Source of the DNA: an uncultured Paracoccaceae bacterium
GTDB taxonomy: Bacteria; Pseudomonadota; Alphaproteobacteria; Rhodobacterales; Rhodobacteraceae
NCBI GenBank assembly: GCA_947503935.1
Contig: CANNFR010000001.1
Location: 248,001-312,000 of the forward strand
Reading direction: 5' to 3'
Length of the DNA stretch: 64,000 nt
The notes under the pieces were generated by a model. It had not been told where the DNA came from and searched no databases. It was given only the letters and a program-made list of their open reading frames with translations. This document shows, in pieces, positions 37,201-46,967 of the stretch; within the stretch, counting starts at the first letter, position 1, and each line of letters opens with the position of its first letter. Both the position numbers and the translations under genes were made by a program.

Positions 37201-37324
37201 GGGGAAGGGATATGAGGCGGAAGTGCGCTACGGTCAATGGCCAGAATGCGGGCGGCCCCGCTTGATCTGTTGGAGCGCGAGGGTTTCTGCGAGACTGGCG
37301 TAGAGCGCAGAAACGGAGGCTTTC

Positions 37325-37600
37325 ATGACAATGGTCACAAAGCAGGTGCGGATTAGGGGGCGGGTGCAAGGCGTGGGGTTTCGGGCCTGGGCGAAGGGGC
37401 GGGCCGTGGGGTTGGGTCTTGAGGGGTGGGTCAGGAATGAGGCGGACGGGTCGGTCGCGGCGCTGATCTCAGGGGATGAGGCGGATGTGGCCGAGATGCT
37501 GTCGGCGCTGGGCCGGGGGCCACGCTTTGCCGCGGTCGATGAGGTGACCGCTGAGCCCGCCAGCGCGCCGGACATGCCGGGGTTTCATGTTCTTGCTTAG
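37325..37600 (+). CDS. acyP: acylphosphatase
   Basis: A 91-residue enzyme that cleaves carboxyl-phosphate bonds such as 1,3-bisphosphoglycerate and acetyl phosphate. The active-site Arg is in IRGRVQGVGFRAWA and the Asn in GWVRNEADGSV, both intact. GGAGG lies 6 bp before ATG 37325; ATG 37331 is also possible. Confidence 0.95.
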   Translation: MTMVTKQVRIRGRVQGVGFRAWAKGRAVGLGLEGWVRNEADGSVAALISGDEADVAEMLSALGRGPRFAAVDEVTAEPASAPDMPGFHVLA

Positions 37601-37796
37601 ATCGGTGTCGTCTGCCCGAGCGGCGGGATCAAGGGCAGAGATTGTGTGTCACGACGGTACAGACCCATCTGCTTGTGACAACCGGCTGCGGCGGTCTGGC
37701 AATTGAAATGCCCCCGGAAAACAGGCATAATCCCGCCGATAAGGCGATGGCCGAGATGCGGAAGAACCGCTGGGGCTTTGGGACACGAGGCAGTGA

Positions 37797-38093
37797 ATGA
37801 GACATCTGATTTTGGCGGCACTTCTGGTGCTCACCGCGGCACCGGCCTTTGCGGGGCCGATTGAGCGGGCCTGTGTGCGGTCTGACCGTGCGGCCGGCAA
37901 TCGCGCGCTTTGCGGCTGCATTCAGCAGGCCGCCGACATGACGCTGTCGCGGCGTGAGCAAAGCCGGGCCGCGAAGTTCTTTCGCGACCCCCACATGGCG
38001 CAGGAAGTGCGCCAGTCGGACCGCCGCAATGATGAGGAATTCTGGCAGCGCTACCGATCCTTTGGTGAGACCGCCGAGGCGTTTTGCTCGTAA
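37797..38093 (+). CDS. small exported conserved protein
   Basis: A 98-residue protein with a clear signal peptide (cleavage after PAFA, residue 19). The mature part has four Cys residues (ACVRSD, LCGCIQQAAD, AFCS), which may form two disulfides, and RDPHMAQEVRQSDRR in the middle. Resembles short secreted Cys proteins often seen in Rhodobacterales; function unknown. GAGG precedes the start. The spacer 37601-37796 shows nothing else. Confidence 0.8.
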   Translation: MRHLILAALLVLTAAPAFAGPIERACVRSDRAAGNRALCGCIQQAADMTLSRREQSRAAKFFRDPHMAQEVRQSDRRNDEEFWQRYRSFGETAEAFCS

Positions 38094-38120
38094 GGCCTAA
38101 GTCGGGCATCGGACCCACCC

Positions 38121-38807
38121 ATGGCTGACATCGTCATCCTGACCGGAGCGGGCATCTCTGCGGAAAGCGGGCTGGGGACGTTTCGCGACAAGGACGGGCT
38201 TTGGACGAGGTTCGATCTGAGCAAGGTTGCCACGCCCGAGGGATTCATTGAAAACCCCGCGCTTGTGCATGAATTCTACAATGCCAGGCGGGCGAATGCG
38301 CAAGAATCTAGCCCAAATGCGGCGCATTTTGCCTTGGCAGAGTTCGAAAAACGCAAATCCGGCGACGTCCTCATCGTGACGCAGAATGTTGATGATCTGC
38401 ATGAAAGGGCAGGCAGCCGGAATGTGCTGCATATGCACGGGCAATTGTCGCAAGCCCTCTGCGCGGCCTGTCGGGCAACCTGGACCGCGCCGCTGGTCAT
38501 GACGCCGGAAGATCGCTGTCCGGACTGCGACGCGCCGTCGACACGGCCCGATATCGTGTGGTTCGGCGAGATCCCCTATCATATGGAGAAGATCGAGGAC
38601 GCGCTTTCAGACTGCCGCCTCTTCGCGGCGATTGGCACGTCGGGGCAAGTCTGGCCCGCTGCCGGATTTGTCGAGGCGGCGCGCATGGTCGGGGCGCATT
38701 GCGTCGAGCTGAATCTTGAGCGGTCGGACGTGTCAGACCGGTTTGATGAGGTTCGCCTGGGGCGGGCCACCGACATCGTGCCGAGCTGGATCAGCGGGCT
38801 TGTCTGA
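38121..38807 (+). CDS. cobB: NAD-dependent protein deacylase (sirtuin)
   Basis: Sirtuin of 228 residues that removes acyl groups from Lys using NAD+. Motifs: GAGISAESGLGTFRD (9-23), TQNVDDLH (87-94), HMHG with the catalytic His106, and the zinc site CAAC (114-117) plus CPDC (133-136). Tyr53 and Arg56 in EFYNARR mark class III sirtuins, which also remove succinyl and malonyl groups. It is convergent with propionyl-CoA synthetase, a known type of sirtuin substrate. Confidence 0.95.
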   Translation: MADIVILTGAGISAESGLGTFRDKDGLWTRFDLSKVATPEGFIENPALVHEFYNARRANAQESSPNAAHFALAEFEKRKSGDVLIVTQNVDDLHERAGSRNVLHMHGQLSQALCAACRATWTAPLVMTPEDRCPDCDAPSTRPDIVWFGEIPYHMEKIEDALSDCRLFAAIGTSGQVWPAAGFVEAARMVGAHCVELNLERSDVSDRFDEVRLGRATDIVPSWISGLV

Positions 38808-38830
38808 GATCTTCTTTCGGCAAGCAGAAC

Positions 38831-40726
38831 CTACCTGGCCTTTGCGTATCCCAGAGACATCAGCGCGCCCCTGATCTCCTCCAAGATCGCGGGGTCGTCG
38901 ATGGTGGCCGGCATCTTGAACGCCTCGCCATCGGCGATCTTGGCCATCGTTGCCCGAAGGATCTTGCCTGAGCGTGTCTTAGGCAATCTGTCGACCACCA
39001 CTGCCAGTTTGAAGGCTGCCACAGGCCCAATCTGATCTCGGACCAATGCCACGCATTCTTGCGTGATCTCGGCATGCGGGCGGTTCACGCCTTTGGTCAG
39101 GCAGACGAACCCCATGGGCAGTTGCCCTTTGAGGGGATCGGCCACACCGATCACGGCGCATTCTGCAATGTCGGGGTGATTGGCCAAAACCTCCTCCATC
39201 GCGCCGGTGGATAGACGGTGGCCCGCCACGTTGATCACGTCGTCGGTGCGGGCCATGATATAGAGGTAGCCGTCTTCGTCCTTCATCCCGGCATCACCCG
39301 TCTCGTAATAGCCCGGATACTGGGTCAGATAGCTTTTCTCGAACCGCGCCTCGGCATTCCAGAGGGTGGGCAGCGTGCCGGGCGGCAAGGGCAGCTTTAT
39401 GGCGATGGCGCCAAGCGTGCCGGGGGGCACCTCATAGCCCGCCTCGTCCAGAATGCGCACATCATAGCCGGGCATGGCGACCGACGGGCTGCCGATCTTG
39501 ACCGGCATCGCCTCAAGCCCCATCGGGTTCGCCGCAATGGCCCAGCCGGTTTCCGTCTGCCACCAATGGTCGATGACGGGCACGTTCAGCTGCGCCTCGG
39601 CCCAGCGGATCGTATCGGGGTCGGCGCGTTCACCGGCCAGGTAGAGGGCGCGCAGGCACGACAGGTCGTACTTTTGCACGAATTCGCCTTTGGGGTCTTC
39701 GCGTTTGATGGCGCGGAAGGCGGTGGGGGCGGTGAAAAAGCTGCGGACATTGTGTTCCGAAATCACGCGCCAGAAGGTGCCCGCATCGGGCGTACCGATG
39801 GGCTTGCCTTCGAACACGACGGTCGTGTTGCCATGCACCAGCGGCCCATAGCAGATATAGCTGTGGCCGACGACCCAGCCGACATCGGACGCGGCCCAGA
39901 ACACCTCGCCAGGGCTCACGCCGTAGATGTTCTTCATCGTCCAGTTCAGCGCCACTAGGTGCCCGGCCGTGGGGCGGACCACGCCCTTCGGCTGGCCGGT
40001 CGTGCCCGAGGTGTAGAGGATATAGGCCGGGTGGTTGCCCTTGACCGGTACGCAATCGGCGGGCTGGGTGCCGGCCTGAAAGGCGTACCAGTCGACATCG
40101 CGGCCCTCGATCAGTTTGGCCGGCTCCTGTTCACGTTGCAGCATGACGACCAGGTCGGGTTTGTGGCTGGCCTGATCGATGGCGGCGTCGAGCAAGGGCT
40201 TGTAGTGCACCACGCGCCCGGGCTCGACCCCGCAGGAGGCGGCCAGGATCGCCTTTGGCGTCGCATCATCGATCCGCACGGCCAGCTCGTGCGCCGCGAA
40301 GCCGCCGAAGACGACCGAATGGATCGCCCCAAGCCGCGCGCAGGCCAGCATGGCTTCCAGCGCTTCGGGCACCATCGGCATGTAGATGATGACGCGGTCG
40401 CCCTTGCCGATCCCACGGGCGGCGAGGGCGCCCGCGAGGGCGGCGACGCGTGTCTGCAGCTCAGAATAGGTGATTTCGCGCTTGGTATGGGTGACCGGGC
40501 TGTCATAGATGATCGCCAGACGGTCGCCGTGGCCGGCCTCGATATGGCGGTCAACCGCGTTCCAGCAACCGTTTAGCTCGCCATCGGCAAACCATTCATA
40601 GAAAGGGGCCTTGTCGTCAAAAAGCGCCTTCGAAGGTTTCTTGACCCAATCGATGGCCTCGGCCGTCTCTATCCAGAAACCATTCGGATCGGCGATCGAG
40701 CGCGCGTGGATATCGGCGTAAGCCAT
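38831..40726 (-). CDS. prpE: propionyl-CoA synthetase PrpE
   Basis: AMP-forming acyl-CoA synthetase of 631 residues that activates propionate (or acetate) to the CoA thioester. The AMP-binding core is YTSGTTGQPKGVVRP, with later WWQTETGW, the hinge region and Lys588 in PKTRSGKILRATMAK, the residue acetylated for inhibition in this family. The N-terminus with FWIETAEAIDWVKKPSKALFDD is typical of PrpE rather than Acs. Only 23 bp separate it from the cobB end. Propionate vs. acetate preference is inferred from similarity. Confidence 0.92.
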   Translation of the reverse strand: MAYADIHARSIADPNGFWIETAEAIDWVKKPSKALFDDKAPFYEWFADGELNGCWNAVDRHIEAGHGDRLAIIYDSPVTHTKREITYSELQTRVAALAGALAARGIGKGDRVIIYMPMVPEALEAMLACARLGAIHSVVFGGFAAHELAVRIDDATPKAILAASCGVEPGRVVHYKPLLDAAIDQASHKPDLVVMLQREQEPAKLIEGRDVDWYAFQAGTQPADCVPVKGNHPAYILYTSGTTGQPKGVVRPTAGHLVALNWTMKNIYGVSPGEVFWAASDVGWVVGHSYICYGPLVHGNTTVVFEGKPIGTPDAGTFWRVISEHNVRSFFTAPTAFRAIKREDPKGEFVQKYDLSCLRALYLAGERADPDTIRWAEAQLNVPVIDHWWQTETGWAIAANPMGLEAMPVKIGSPSVAMPGYDVRILDEAGYEVPPGTLGAIAIKLPLPPGTLPTLWNAEARFEKSYLTQYPGYYETGDAGMKDEDGYLYIMARTDDVINVAGHRLSTGAMEEVLANHPDIAECAVIGVADPLKGQLPMGFVCLTKGVNRPHAEITQECVALVRDQIGPVAAFKLAVVVDRLPKTRSGKILRATMAKIADGEAFKMPATIDDPAILEEIRGALMSLGYAKAR

Positions 40727-40801
40727 CTTGGTCCCTCCCTCGTTTTCTCAGGTGTTACGCCCGGCGTGGCTTTCGGGCAAGCGTGGGGAGGGTTGTTTGC
40801 G

Positions 40802-41545
40802 CTAAAGCTGAATGTGGATGTGATCGTCATGCCGGGCCGCGCGGCAGCCCTGGAAGCGGATCTTCGGGTCGGCCACGGCCAGGCGGCGGGCCAGGTGCGG
40901 TTCGACGAAGATGCGCCCGATCCGGGGGTCCTCGGCCAGAAGGACAAGGACCGCGCGGGTGCGGTCAGGGTCAAGAGGGCGGTCGCGGAAAAGCGGTTGC
41001 AGCCAGTCGAGGTTCCAGCGAAGCGTTGGGAAGGCTGGCGGGCAATCGGTTGGCCCCTGTTCGAACGCAAAGTACCCGATGGGGGACCGGGCGCGCCCGG
41101 GCAGATAGGCACCCGATGCGTCGGTATAATAGAACGCCAGATCCAGCTTTTGGCCATCGTCATGCGACAGATGCGGCAGCAGTGGAAAGCCGTCGCCAAA
41201 GGGGAAGTTACCGTCCAGCGCAAGGGTGACTGTGCCGGGAAACCGGGTGTCCATCTGGCGCGCCAGATCCTGAGCTGCATCGCGCAGCTCGGGCGTGACG
41301 TAATGGCGGTTGAGCGCGCAATAGAGGATCGATTGCATGACAAGCGGGCCGCCAGAGCAGGGCAGAGGCACGCGACCAGATAGCGGCGCGGTGGCCATCG
41401 CCAGGCCCCAAAGCGTGCCGTAGGCCAGAGCGAAAGCAAGGAAGCGCCGGCGGAAGGTTAGCGCAAAAAGCCAGGCCAAACCGCCCAACTGCGTCAGCAC
41501 CGTCAGCAGCGCGATAACCAGGATATGGCCGGCCCAGCGGATCAC
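40802..41545 (-). CDS. membrane-anchored LAS-type metallopeptidase (MepA-like)
   Basis: A 247-residue protein with two N-terminal membrane helices (about residues 5-30 and 34-52) and a periplasmic C-terminal domain. Zinc-site motifs of the LAS family are visible: LSHDDGQKLDLAFYY (His128, Asp135) and the C-terminal HDDHIH (239-244). That family includes the murein DD-endopeptidase MepA, so peptidoglycan cleavage is likely, but the overall similarity is distant. Its start overlaps the maeB stop by ATGA; the functional link is unclear. Confidence 0.78.
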   Translation of the reverse strand: MIRWAGHILVIALLTVLTQLGGLAWLFALTFRRRFLAFALAYGTLWGLAMATAPLSGRVPLPCSGGPLVMQSILYCALNRHYVTPELRDAAQDLARQMDTRFPGTVTLALDGNFPFGDGFPLLPHLSHDDGQKLDLAFYYTDASGAYLPGRARSPIGYFAFEQGPTDCPPAFPTLRWNLDWLQPLFRDRPLDPDRTRAVLVLLAEDPRIGRIFVEPHLARRLAVADPKIRFQGCRAARHDDHIHIQL

Positions 41546-43821
41546 CCGTAATGCGCCACCGGCGTGCCGGCGACGGCCGACATGTTCAGCAATCCGCGCG
41601 CGGTGATCGAGGGCGTTACGATATGGGCTTTGTTGCCCATGCCCATCAAAATGGGGCCGACCTCCAGGCCGCTGGCCTTCATCTTGAGGATGTTGCGCAC
41701 CCCCGAGGCGGCATCGGTATTGGCGAAGATCAGCACATTCGCCACCCCCTCAAACCGGCTGTCGGGAAAGATGCGCGCGCGCAGTTCGGGGTCGAGCGCG
41801 GCATCGATATGCATCTCGCCCTCATAGGCGAAATCGGGTTCACGCTGATCCAAAAGCGCCATCGCCGCACGCATCCGCTGGCCGGTGTCGCAGTCCAGAT
41901 TGCCGAACTGGCTGTGTGAACAAAGCGCTACCTGCGGTGTGATGCCAAAGCGCCGGGCATGCCGCGCTGCCCCCATGGCCACATCGGCGATCTCTTCGGG
42001 CGTCGGTTCGGGGTGGACCTGGGTGTCGGCCACGAAAAGTGGCCCGTCCTCAAGGATCATGAGGCTGAGCGCGCCGGTGGGGCGCAACCCGTCGCGGGCC
42101 AGGATCTGGCGCACATAATTGAGGTGCCATAAGTATTGGCCGAAGGTTCCGCAGATCATGCTGTCAGCCTCGCCGCGATGCACCATGATCGCGCCGATGG
42201 CGGTTGTGTTGGTGCGCATCACCGCGCGGGCGATGTCGGGCGTGACCCCGCGCCGGGCCATCAGGCTGTGATAATCGCCCCAATATTCGCGGTAGCGCGG
42301 ATCGTTCTCGGGGTTCACCAGATCGAAATCGTGGCCCGGGCGGATCGGCAGACCGGCCCTCTCACAGCGCATCTCGACGACCTCGGGGCGGCCGATCAGG
42401 ATGGGCTTGTCGGTGGTCTCTTCGATCATCGCGTTGGCGGCGCGCAGCACGCGCTCATCCTCGCCCTCGGTAAAGACGATCCGGCGTTCCGCCGTGGCTG
42501 CGGCCTGAAAGACCGGGCGCATCAGCAGGGCGGATTTGAACACCGAGCCGTCCAGCATCTGCTTGTAGCCTGTCAGGTTTTCGATGGGCCGCGTGGCGAC
42601 GCCTGTGTCCATCGCCGCGCGGGCCACGGCCGAGGCGACGACGCCCATCAGGCGCGGGTCGAAGGGTTTGGGGATCAGGTAATCGGTGCCGAAGGTCAGG
42701 CTTTCGCCCTGATAGGCGGCGGCGGCCTCGGCCGAGGTCGTCGCGCGGGCCAGGGCCGCGATGCCCTCGATGCAGGCCAGCTCCATCTCATCGTTGATAC
42801 TGGTCGCACCGGCATCCAGCGCACCCCGGAAGATGAACGGAAAGCAGAGCACGTTGTTGACCTGATTGGGATAATCGCTGCGGCCCGTGGCGATGATGGC
42901 ATCAGGCGCCACGGCGCGGGCCTCATCCGGCATAATCTCGGGTGTGGGGTTGGCCAGCGCAAAGATGATGGGCTGCTTGGCCATGCGGGCGACCATGTCG
43001 GGTGTCAGTACGCCGGGGCCGGAGAGGCCCAGGAAAAGGTCGGCGCCCTCAATCACGTCAGCCAGGCCCCGCGGGCCGCCGGGTTGCGCATATTCGGCCT
43101 TTTGCGGGGTCATCTCTTCTGCGCGGCCCTCATGCACAAGCCCCGCCAGATCGCAGAGAAAGACGTTCTCGCGCCGCACGCCCAGCTTCAGCAGCATGTT
43201 GAGGCAGGCGATGCCCGCCGCGCCGCCGCCAGTGCTGACGACCTTGATCTGCTCGAACGCCTTGCCCGTCACCTTCAGCGCGTTGGTGGCCGCGGCGCCC
43301 ACGACGATGGCGGTGCCATGCTGATCGTCGTGGAAAACGGGGATATTCATGCGCTCGCGGCACAGCTTTTCGACGATGAAACAATCGGGTGCCTTGATGT
43401 CCTCCAGGTTGATCGCCCCGAACGAGGGTTCCAGCGCGCAGACGATCTCGGCGAGTTTTTCGGGGTCGGACTCGTTCACCTCGATATCGAAGCAGTCGAT
43501 ATTGGCGAATTTCTTGAAGAGGACGGCCTTGCCCTCCATCACCGGTTTTGACGCCAGCGCCCCGATATTGCCAAGCCCCAAGACGGCCGAGCCGTTGGAC
43601 ACGACGGCCACCAGATTGCCGCGCGCGGTATAGCGGGCTGCCGTGGCGGGGTCGGCCTTGATCTCAAGGCAGGCCTCGGCCACGCCGGGGGAATAGGCGC
43701 GGGCCAGATCGCGGCCGTTGGCCAGTGGCTTGGTGGCCTGGATCGCCAGCTTTCCGGGGCGCGGAAACTCATGATAATCCAGCGCCGCCTGACGGGTGCT
43801 GTCCTGCCGTGTTTCGTCCAT
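41542..43821 (-). CDS. maeB: NADP-dependent malic enzyme MaeB with phosphotransacetylase-like domain
   Basis: Converts malate to pyruvate and CO2, making NADPH. The 759 residues comprise a malic enzyme half (about 1-430: [47 protein letters not shown] split across the chain) and a C-terminal phosphotransacetylase-like half (about 430-759: [41 protein letters not shown]). The second half is thought to be catalytically inactive and regulatory. Possible operator upstream. Overlaps the LAS-peptidase start. Confidence 0.96.
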   Translation of the reverse strand: MDETRQDSTRQAALDYHEFPRPGKLAIQATKPLANGRDLARAYSPGVAEACLEIKADPATAARYTARGNLVAVVSNGSAVLGLGNIGALASKPVMEGKAVLFKKFANIDCFDIEVNESDPEKLAEIVCALEPSFGAINLEDIKAPDCFIVEKLCRERMNIPVFHDDQHGTAIVVGAAATNALKVTGKAFEQIKVVSTGGGAAGIACLNMLLKLGVRRENVFLCDLAGLVHEGRAEEMTPQKAEYAQPGGPRGLADVIEGADLFLGLSGPGVLTPDMVARMAKQPIIFALANPTPEIMPDEARAVAPDAIIATGRSDYPNQVNNVLCFPFIFRGALDAGATSINDEMELACIEGIAALARATTSAEAAAAYQGESLTFGTDYLIPKPFDPRLMGVVASAVARAAMDTGVATRPIENLTGYKQMLDGSVFKSALLMRPVFQAAATAERRIVFTEGEDERVLRAANAMIEETTDKPILIGRPEVVEMRCERAGLPIRPGHDFDLVNPENDPRYREYWGDYHSLMARRGVTPDIARAVMRTNTTAIGAIMVHRGEADSMICGTFGQYLWHLNYVRQILARDGLRPTGALSLMILEDGPLFVADTQVHPEPTPEEIADVAMGAARHARRFGITPQVALCSHSQFGNLDCDTGQRMRAAMALLDQREPDFAYEGEMHIDAALDPELRARIFPDSRFEGVANVLIFANTDAASGVRNILKMKASGLEVGPILMGMGNKAHIVTPSITARGLLNMSAVAGTPVAHYG

Positions 43822-43844
43822 GTCGCTCTCCTCCCCCAGAGATT

Positions 43845-43858
43845 GTTTAGTATTAAAC
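43845..43858. promoter_or_regulatory. inverted repeat upstream of maeB
   Basis: GTTTA-GTAT-TAAAC lies 24-37 bp before the maeB start in an otherwise GC-rich spacer. It may be an operator or part of a -10 region. The rest of the spacer to 44063 holds nothing I can support. Confidence 0.3.
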
Positions 43859-44063
43859 TATCTTGGCGCGGCACCTTTCAACCATTTAACCCGGCAATGG
43901 ACAAGGGCGCTCTGCGCCTGGCCACTCTGCCCCCGAAACGATCCCTGTGGCAATTGCTCTTTCGCGGGCTGAGGGGCTGAGTGAAGCCCGGCATGTGCCG
44001 CCGCCCCTTGCAACGCATCGTCCATCGCGCGACAGTCTGGCAGATATCTTGGGGAGACCGGAA

Positions 44064-44453
44064 ATGACCCTCGTCGACGAAGCCCGCGCCATTCGCGAGC
44101 GCGCTTATGCGCCTTATTCGAACTTCAAGGTGGGGGCGGCGATCCGCGCCGCGTCCGGCCGGGTCTATCTGGGCGTGAATGTCGAGAATGTGGCCTACCC
44201 TGAGGGCACCTGCGCCGAAGCCGGCGCCATCGCAGCGATGGTGGCCGGTGGTGACACGGAGATCGCCGAGGTGGCGATCATCGCGGATGCGCCGGTGCCC
44301 CTGACGCCTTGCGGGGGCTGCCGCCAGAAACTGGCGGAATTTGCCGCCGCCGACGTGCCGGTGACGATGGCGACTGTCGGGGGAGAGGCGGAGGTCATGC
44401 AGGTGGCGGACCTGCTGCCGGGCGCTTTCGGCCGCGCCCATATGGAGGCTTGA
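44064..44453 (+). CDS. cdd: cytidine deaminase
   Basis: Zn-dependent deaminase of (deoxy)cytidine to (deoxy)uridine, the small homotetrameric type of 129 residues. The zinc site is TCAEAGAI (Cys ligand with the catalytic Glu) and TPCGGCRQ. The fold starts at YAPYSNFKVGAA. ATG 44064 follows GGGGAGA; the frame is open upstream to 43947 without coding character. First gene of the salvage operon cdd-deoA-deoB-add-upp. Confidence 0.95.
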   Translation: MTLVDEARAIRERAYAPYSNFKVGAAIRAASGRVYLGVNVENVAYPEGTCAEAGAIAAMVAGGDTEIAEVAIIADAPVPLTPCGGCRQKLAEFAAADVPVTMATVGGEAEVMQVADLLPGAFGRAHMEA

Positions 44454-44454
44454 G

Positions 44455-45759
44455 ATGGACGCGCGCAGCATCATCGCCAAGCTTCGCGATGGCGGGAGGC
44501 CCAACGCGGACGAGCTGAAATGGTTCGCCCGCGGGCTGGCCTCGGACGAGGTTACCGATGCGCAGGCCGGCGCATTTGCCATGGCGGTGCTGCTGAAGGG
44601 CTTGGGCGATGAGGGCCGCGTGGCGCTGACCCGGGCAATGCGTGACAGCGGCATGACGCTGAGCTGGGATTTGCCAGGGCCGGTGCTCGACAAACATTCG
44701 ACCGGCGGCGTGGGCGATTGCGTCTCGCTTTTGCTGGCGCCCGCGTTGGCGGCTTGTGGGGCCTTCGTGCCGATGATCTCAGGCAGGGGGCTGGGCCATA
44801 CCGGCGGCACGCTGGACAAGCTTGAGGCGATCCCGGGCTACACCACGCAGATCCCGGTAGACCGGCTGCAGCGCCTGACCGAAGAGATCGGCTGCGTCAT
44901 CGTCGGCGCCTCGGGCGAGATCGCGCCCGCCGACAAGCGGCTTTATGCCGTGCGCGACGTCACCGGCACGGTGGAAAGCATCGACCTGATCACCGCCTCG
45001 ATCCTGTCGAAGAAACTGGCGGCGGGGTTGGAAGCATTGGTGCTGGACGTCAAGGTCGGCTCGGGCGCGTTTCTGGCCGAGATGGATCAGGCCGTGGCCC
45101 TGGCCGAGGCCTTGGTCAGCACCGCGCAGGGGGCGGGCTGCATGACCCGCGCGCTGATCACCGATATGGACGAGCCGCTGATCGCCGCCGCCGGCAACGC
45201 GCTGGAAGTCATCGAGGTGATGGAGACGCTGACCGGCACGGCGGTGACCACGCGGTTGTGGGACCTGACCGTGGCCTTGGGTGGCGAGGCCCTGGCGCTG
45301 GGCGGGATCGCGGCCGATGCCGAGGATGGCGCGGGCCGCATCGCGCAGGCGCTGGAAGGCGGGCAGGCGGCCGAGATCTTTGGTGAGATGGTCGCCTCGC
45401 TCGGCGGGCCGATCGATTTCGTTGAACGCTGGCCCGACCGCCTGCCATCGGCGCCGGTGGTGATGGAGGTGCCCGCGCCGCTGGAAGGCGTGGTCACCGG
45501 CATCGATACCCGCGCGGTGGGCGAGATCGTGGTGGCGCTGGGCGGCGGCAGGCGGCGCGAGGGCGACCGGGTGAACCCCTCGGTCGGCCTGTCCGAGATC
45601 GCCGCTTTGGGCGAGGAGGTCTCGCCCGATTTGCCCCTGGCCCGGATCCACGCGGCAAACGATGCCGAGGCCGAGGCGGCGGCGCGCGCCATGTTGGCGG
45701 CCGTCACCATCGGTGACACGGCGCCCGAACGCCCGCTGATCCACCGGAGGATCGGCTGA
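44455..45759 (+). CDS. deoA: thymidine phosphorylase
   Basis: Phosphorolysis of thymidine to thymine and 2-deoxyribose 1-phosphate. Its 434 residues match the family length. The signature KHSTGGVGDCVSL is the substrate and phosphate loop; SGRGLGHTGGTLDKLEAIPGY follows, and the C-terminal domain includes VNPSVGLSEIA. Start 1 bp after the cdd stop and a TGATG overlap with deoB show tight coupling. Confidence 0.97.
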   Translation: MDARSIIAKLRDGGRPNADELKWFARGLASDEVTDAQAGAFAMAVLLKGLGDEGRVALTRAMRDSGMTLSWDLPGPVLDKHSTGGVGDCVSLLLAPALAACGAFVPMISGRGLGHTGGTLDKLEAIPGYTTQIPVDRLQRLTEEIGCVIVGASGEIAPADKRLYAVRDVTGTVESIDLITASILSKKLAAGLEALVLDVKVGSGAFLAEMDQAVALAEALVSTAQGAGCMTRALITDMDEPLIAAAGNALEVIEVMETLTGTAVTTRLWDLTVALGGEALALGGIAADAEDGAGRIAQALEGGQAAEIFGEMVASLGGPIDFVERWPDRLPSAPVVMEVPAPLEGVVTGIDTRAVGEIVVALGGGRRREGDRVNPSVGLSEIAALGEEVSPDLPLARIHAANDAEAEAAARAMLAAVTIGDTAPERPLIHRRIG

Positions 45760-46967
45760 TGCCCCGCGCCTTCCTGGTGGTGATGGACAGTGTCGGCGCG
45801 GGCGGTGCACCCGATGCGGACCGGTTTTTCAACGGCGACGTGCCCGATACCGGCGCCGATACGCTGGGCCACATTGCCGAGGTCTGCGCGCTCCGCGGTG
45901 CCGAGGACGGGCGGAGCGGCCCTTTGCATATGCCCCATCTCGACCGGTTGGGGTTGGGCGCGGCCGTGAGGTTGGCCTCGGGCGCCGAGATGCCGGGGTT
46001 CGAGGCTGAACCGCAGGGCCTTTGGGGCGCGGCGACCGAAGTGTCAAACGGCAAGGACACGCCCTCGGGCCATTGGGAACTGGCGGGCGTGCCTGTGCCC
46101 TGGGACTGGACCTATTTCCCCGATACCGATCCCGCCTTTCCCGACGATCTGGTGGCGGATGTCTGCCGGGCGGCCGGCACCGACGGCATCCTTGGAAACG
46201 AACACGCCTCGGGCACCGAGATCATCGCGCGGTTGGGGCCTGAACACCTCCGCACCGGCTGGCCGATCTGCTATACCTCGGCCGACAGTGTCTTTCAGAT
46301 CGCAGCCCATGAGGAGAGGTTCGGCCTCGACCGTTTGTTGGCGCTTTGCGAGGCACTGGCGCCCCGGTTGCACCAGATGAAAGTGGGCCGAGTAATCGCC
46401 CGCCCCTTCGTCGGAACCGAGGCCGAGGGCTTCACCCGCACGACCAACCGCCATGACTATGCCATCGCGCCCCCGTCGCCTACCTTGTGCGACTGGGTCT
46501 TTGACGCAGGTCGCCATGTCTATGCCGTCGGGAAGATCGGCGACATCTTCTCGCACAGGGGAATCCACGAGGTACGGAAGGGTGCTGATCTTGATCTTTT
46601 CGAACATCTGGTCGATCTGGCGGGCGAGGCCCAGGACGGATCGTTGACCTTTGCCAACTTCGTGGAGTTCGACAGCCTCTACGGCCATCGCCGCGATATC
46701 GCGGGCTATGCCAGCGCCTTGGAGTGGTTCGATGCCGGCCTGCCCCGCGTTTTCAAGCGTCTGCGCGAGGGCGATCTGATGATCTTCACCGCCGATCACG
46801 GCAACGACCCCAGCTGGGTCGGCACCGACCACACGCGTGAGCGCGTGCCGGTGGTCGGCTGGGGCGCCCAGGCGCGCATCGGTCATGTGGGGTTCGTGGA
46901 CGTCGCCGCCAGCATCGCGGCGCATCTGGGCGTGCCCGCGCAAGGACCGGGGAGGAGCTTTCTGTGA
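45759..46967 (+). CDS. deoB: phosphopentomutase
   Basis: Alkaline-phosphatase-superfamily mutase, converting (deoxy)ribose 1-phosphate to the 5-phosphate. It has 402 residues. The metal site includes VVMDSVGAGGAPDA with the first Asp, the activated Thr region SNGKDTPSGHWE and the late ligands TADHGNDPSW and GTDHTRE. ATG 45759 overlaps deoA's stop; the end overlaps add by GTGA. It supplies the product of DeoA to central metabolism. Confidence 0.97.
   Translation: MPRAFLVVMDSVGAGGAPDADRFFNGDVPDTGADTLGHIAEVCALRGAEDGRSGPLHMPHLDRLGLGAAVRLASGAEMPGFEAEPQGLWGAATEVSNGKDTPSGHWELAGVPVPWDWTYFPDTDPAFPDDLVADVCRAAGTDGILGNEHASGTEIIARLGPEHLRTGWPICYTSADSVFQIAAHEERFGLDRLLALCEALAPRLHQMKVGRVIARPFVGTEAEGFTRTTNRHDYAIAPPSPTLCDWVFDAGRHVYAVGKIGDIFSHRGIHEVRKGADLDLFEHLVDLAGEAQDGSLTFANFVEFDSLYGHRRDIAGYASALEWFDAGLPRVFKRLREGDLMIFTADHGNDPSWVGTDHTRERVPVVGWGAQARIGHVGFVDVAASIAAHLGVPAQGPGRSFL

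Noticed and set aside
35626-37215. 529-codon plus-strand frame
   Set aside because: It is the antisense of lepA, with composition that follows lepA codon positions and no family motif.
42136-43551. 471-codon plus-strand frame
   Set aside because: Antisense shadow of maeB.
43897-43980. 27-codon frame before cdd
   Set aside because: It is short, has no good ribosome site and no evidence of conservation can be seen.
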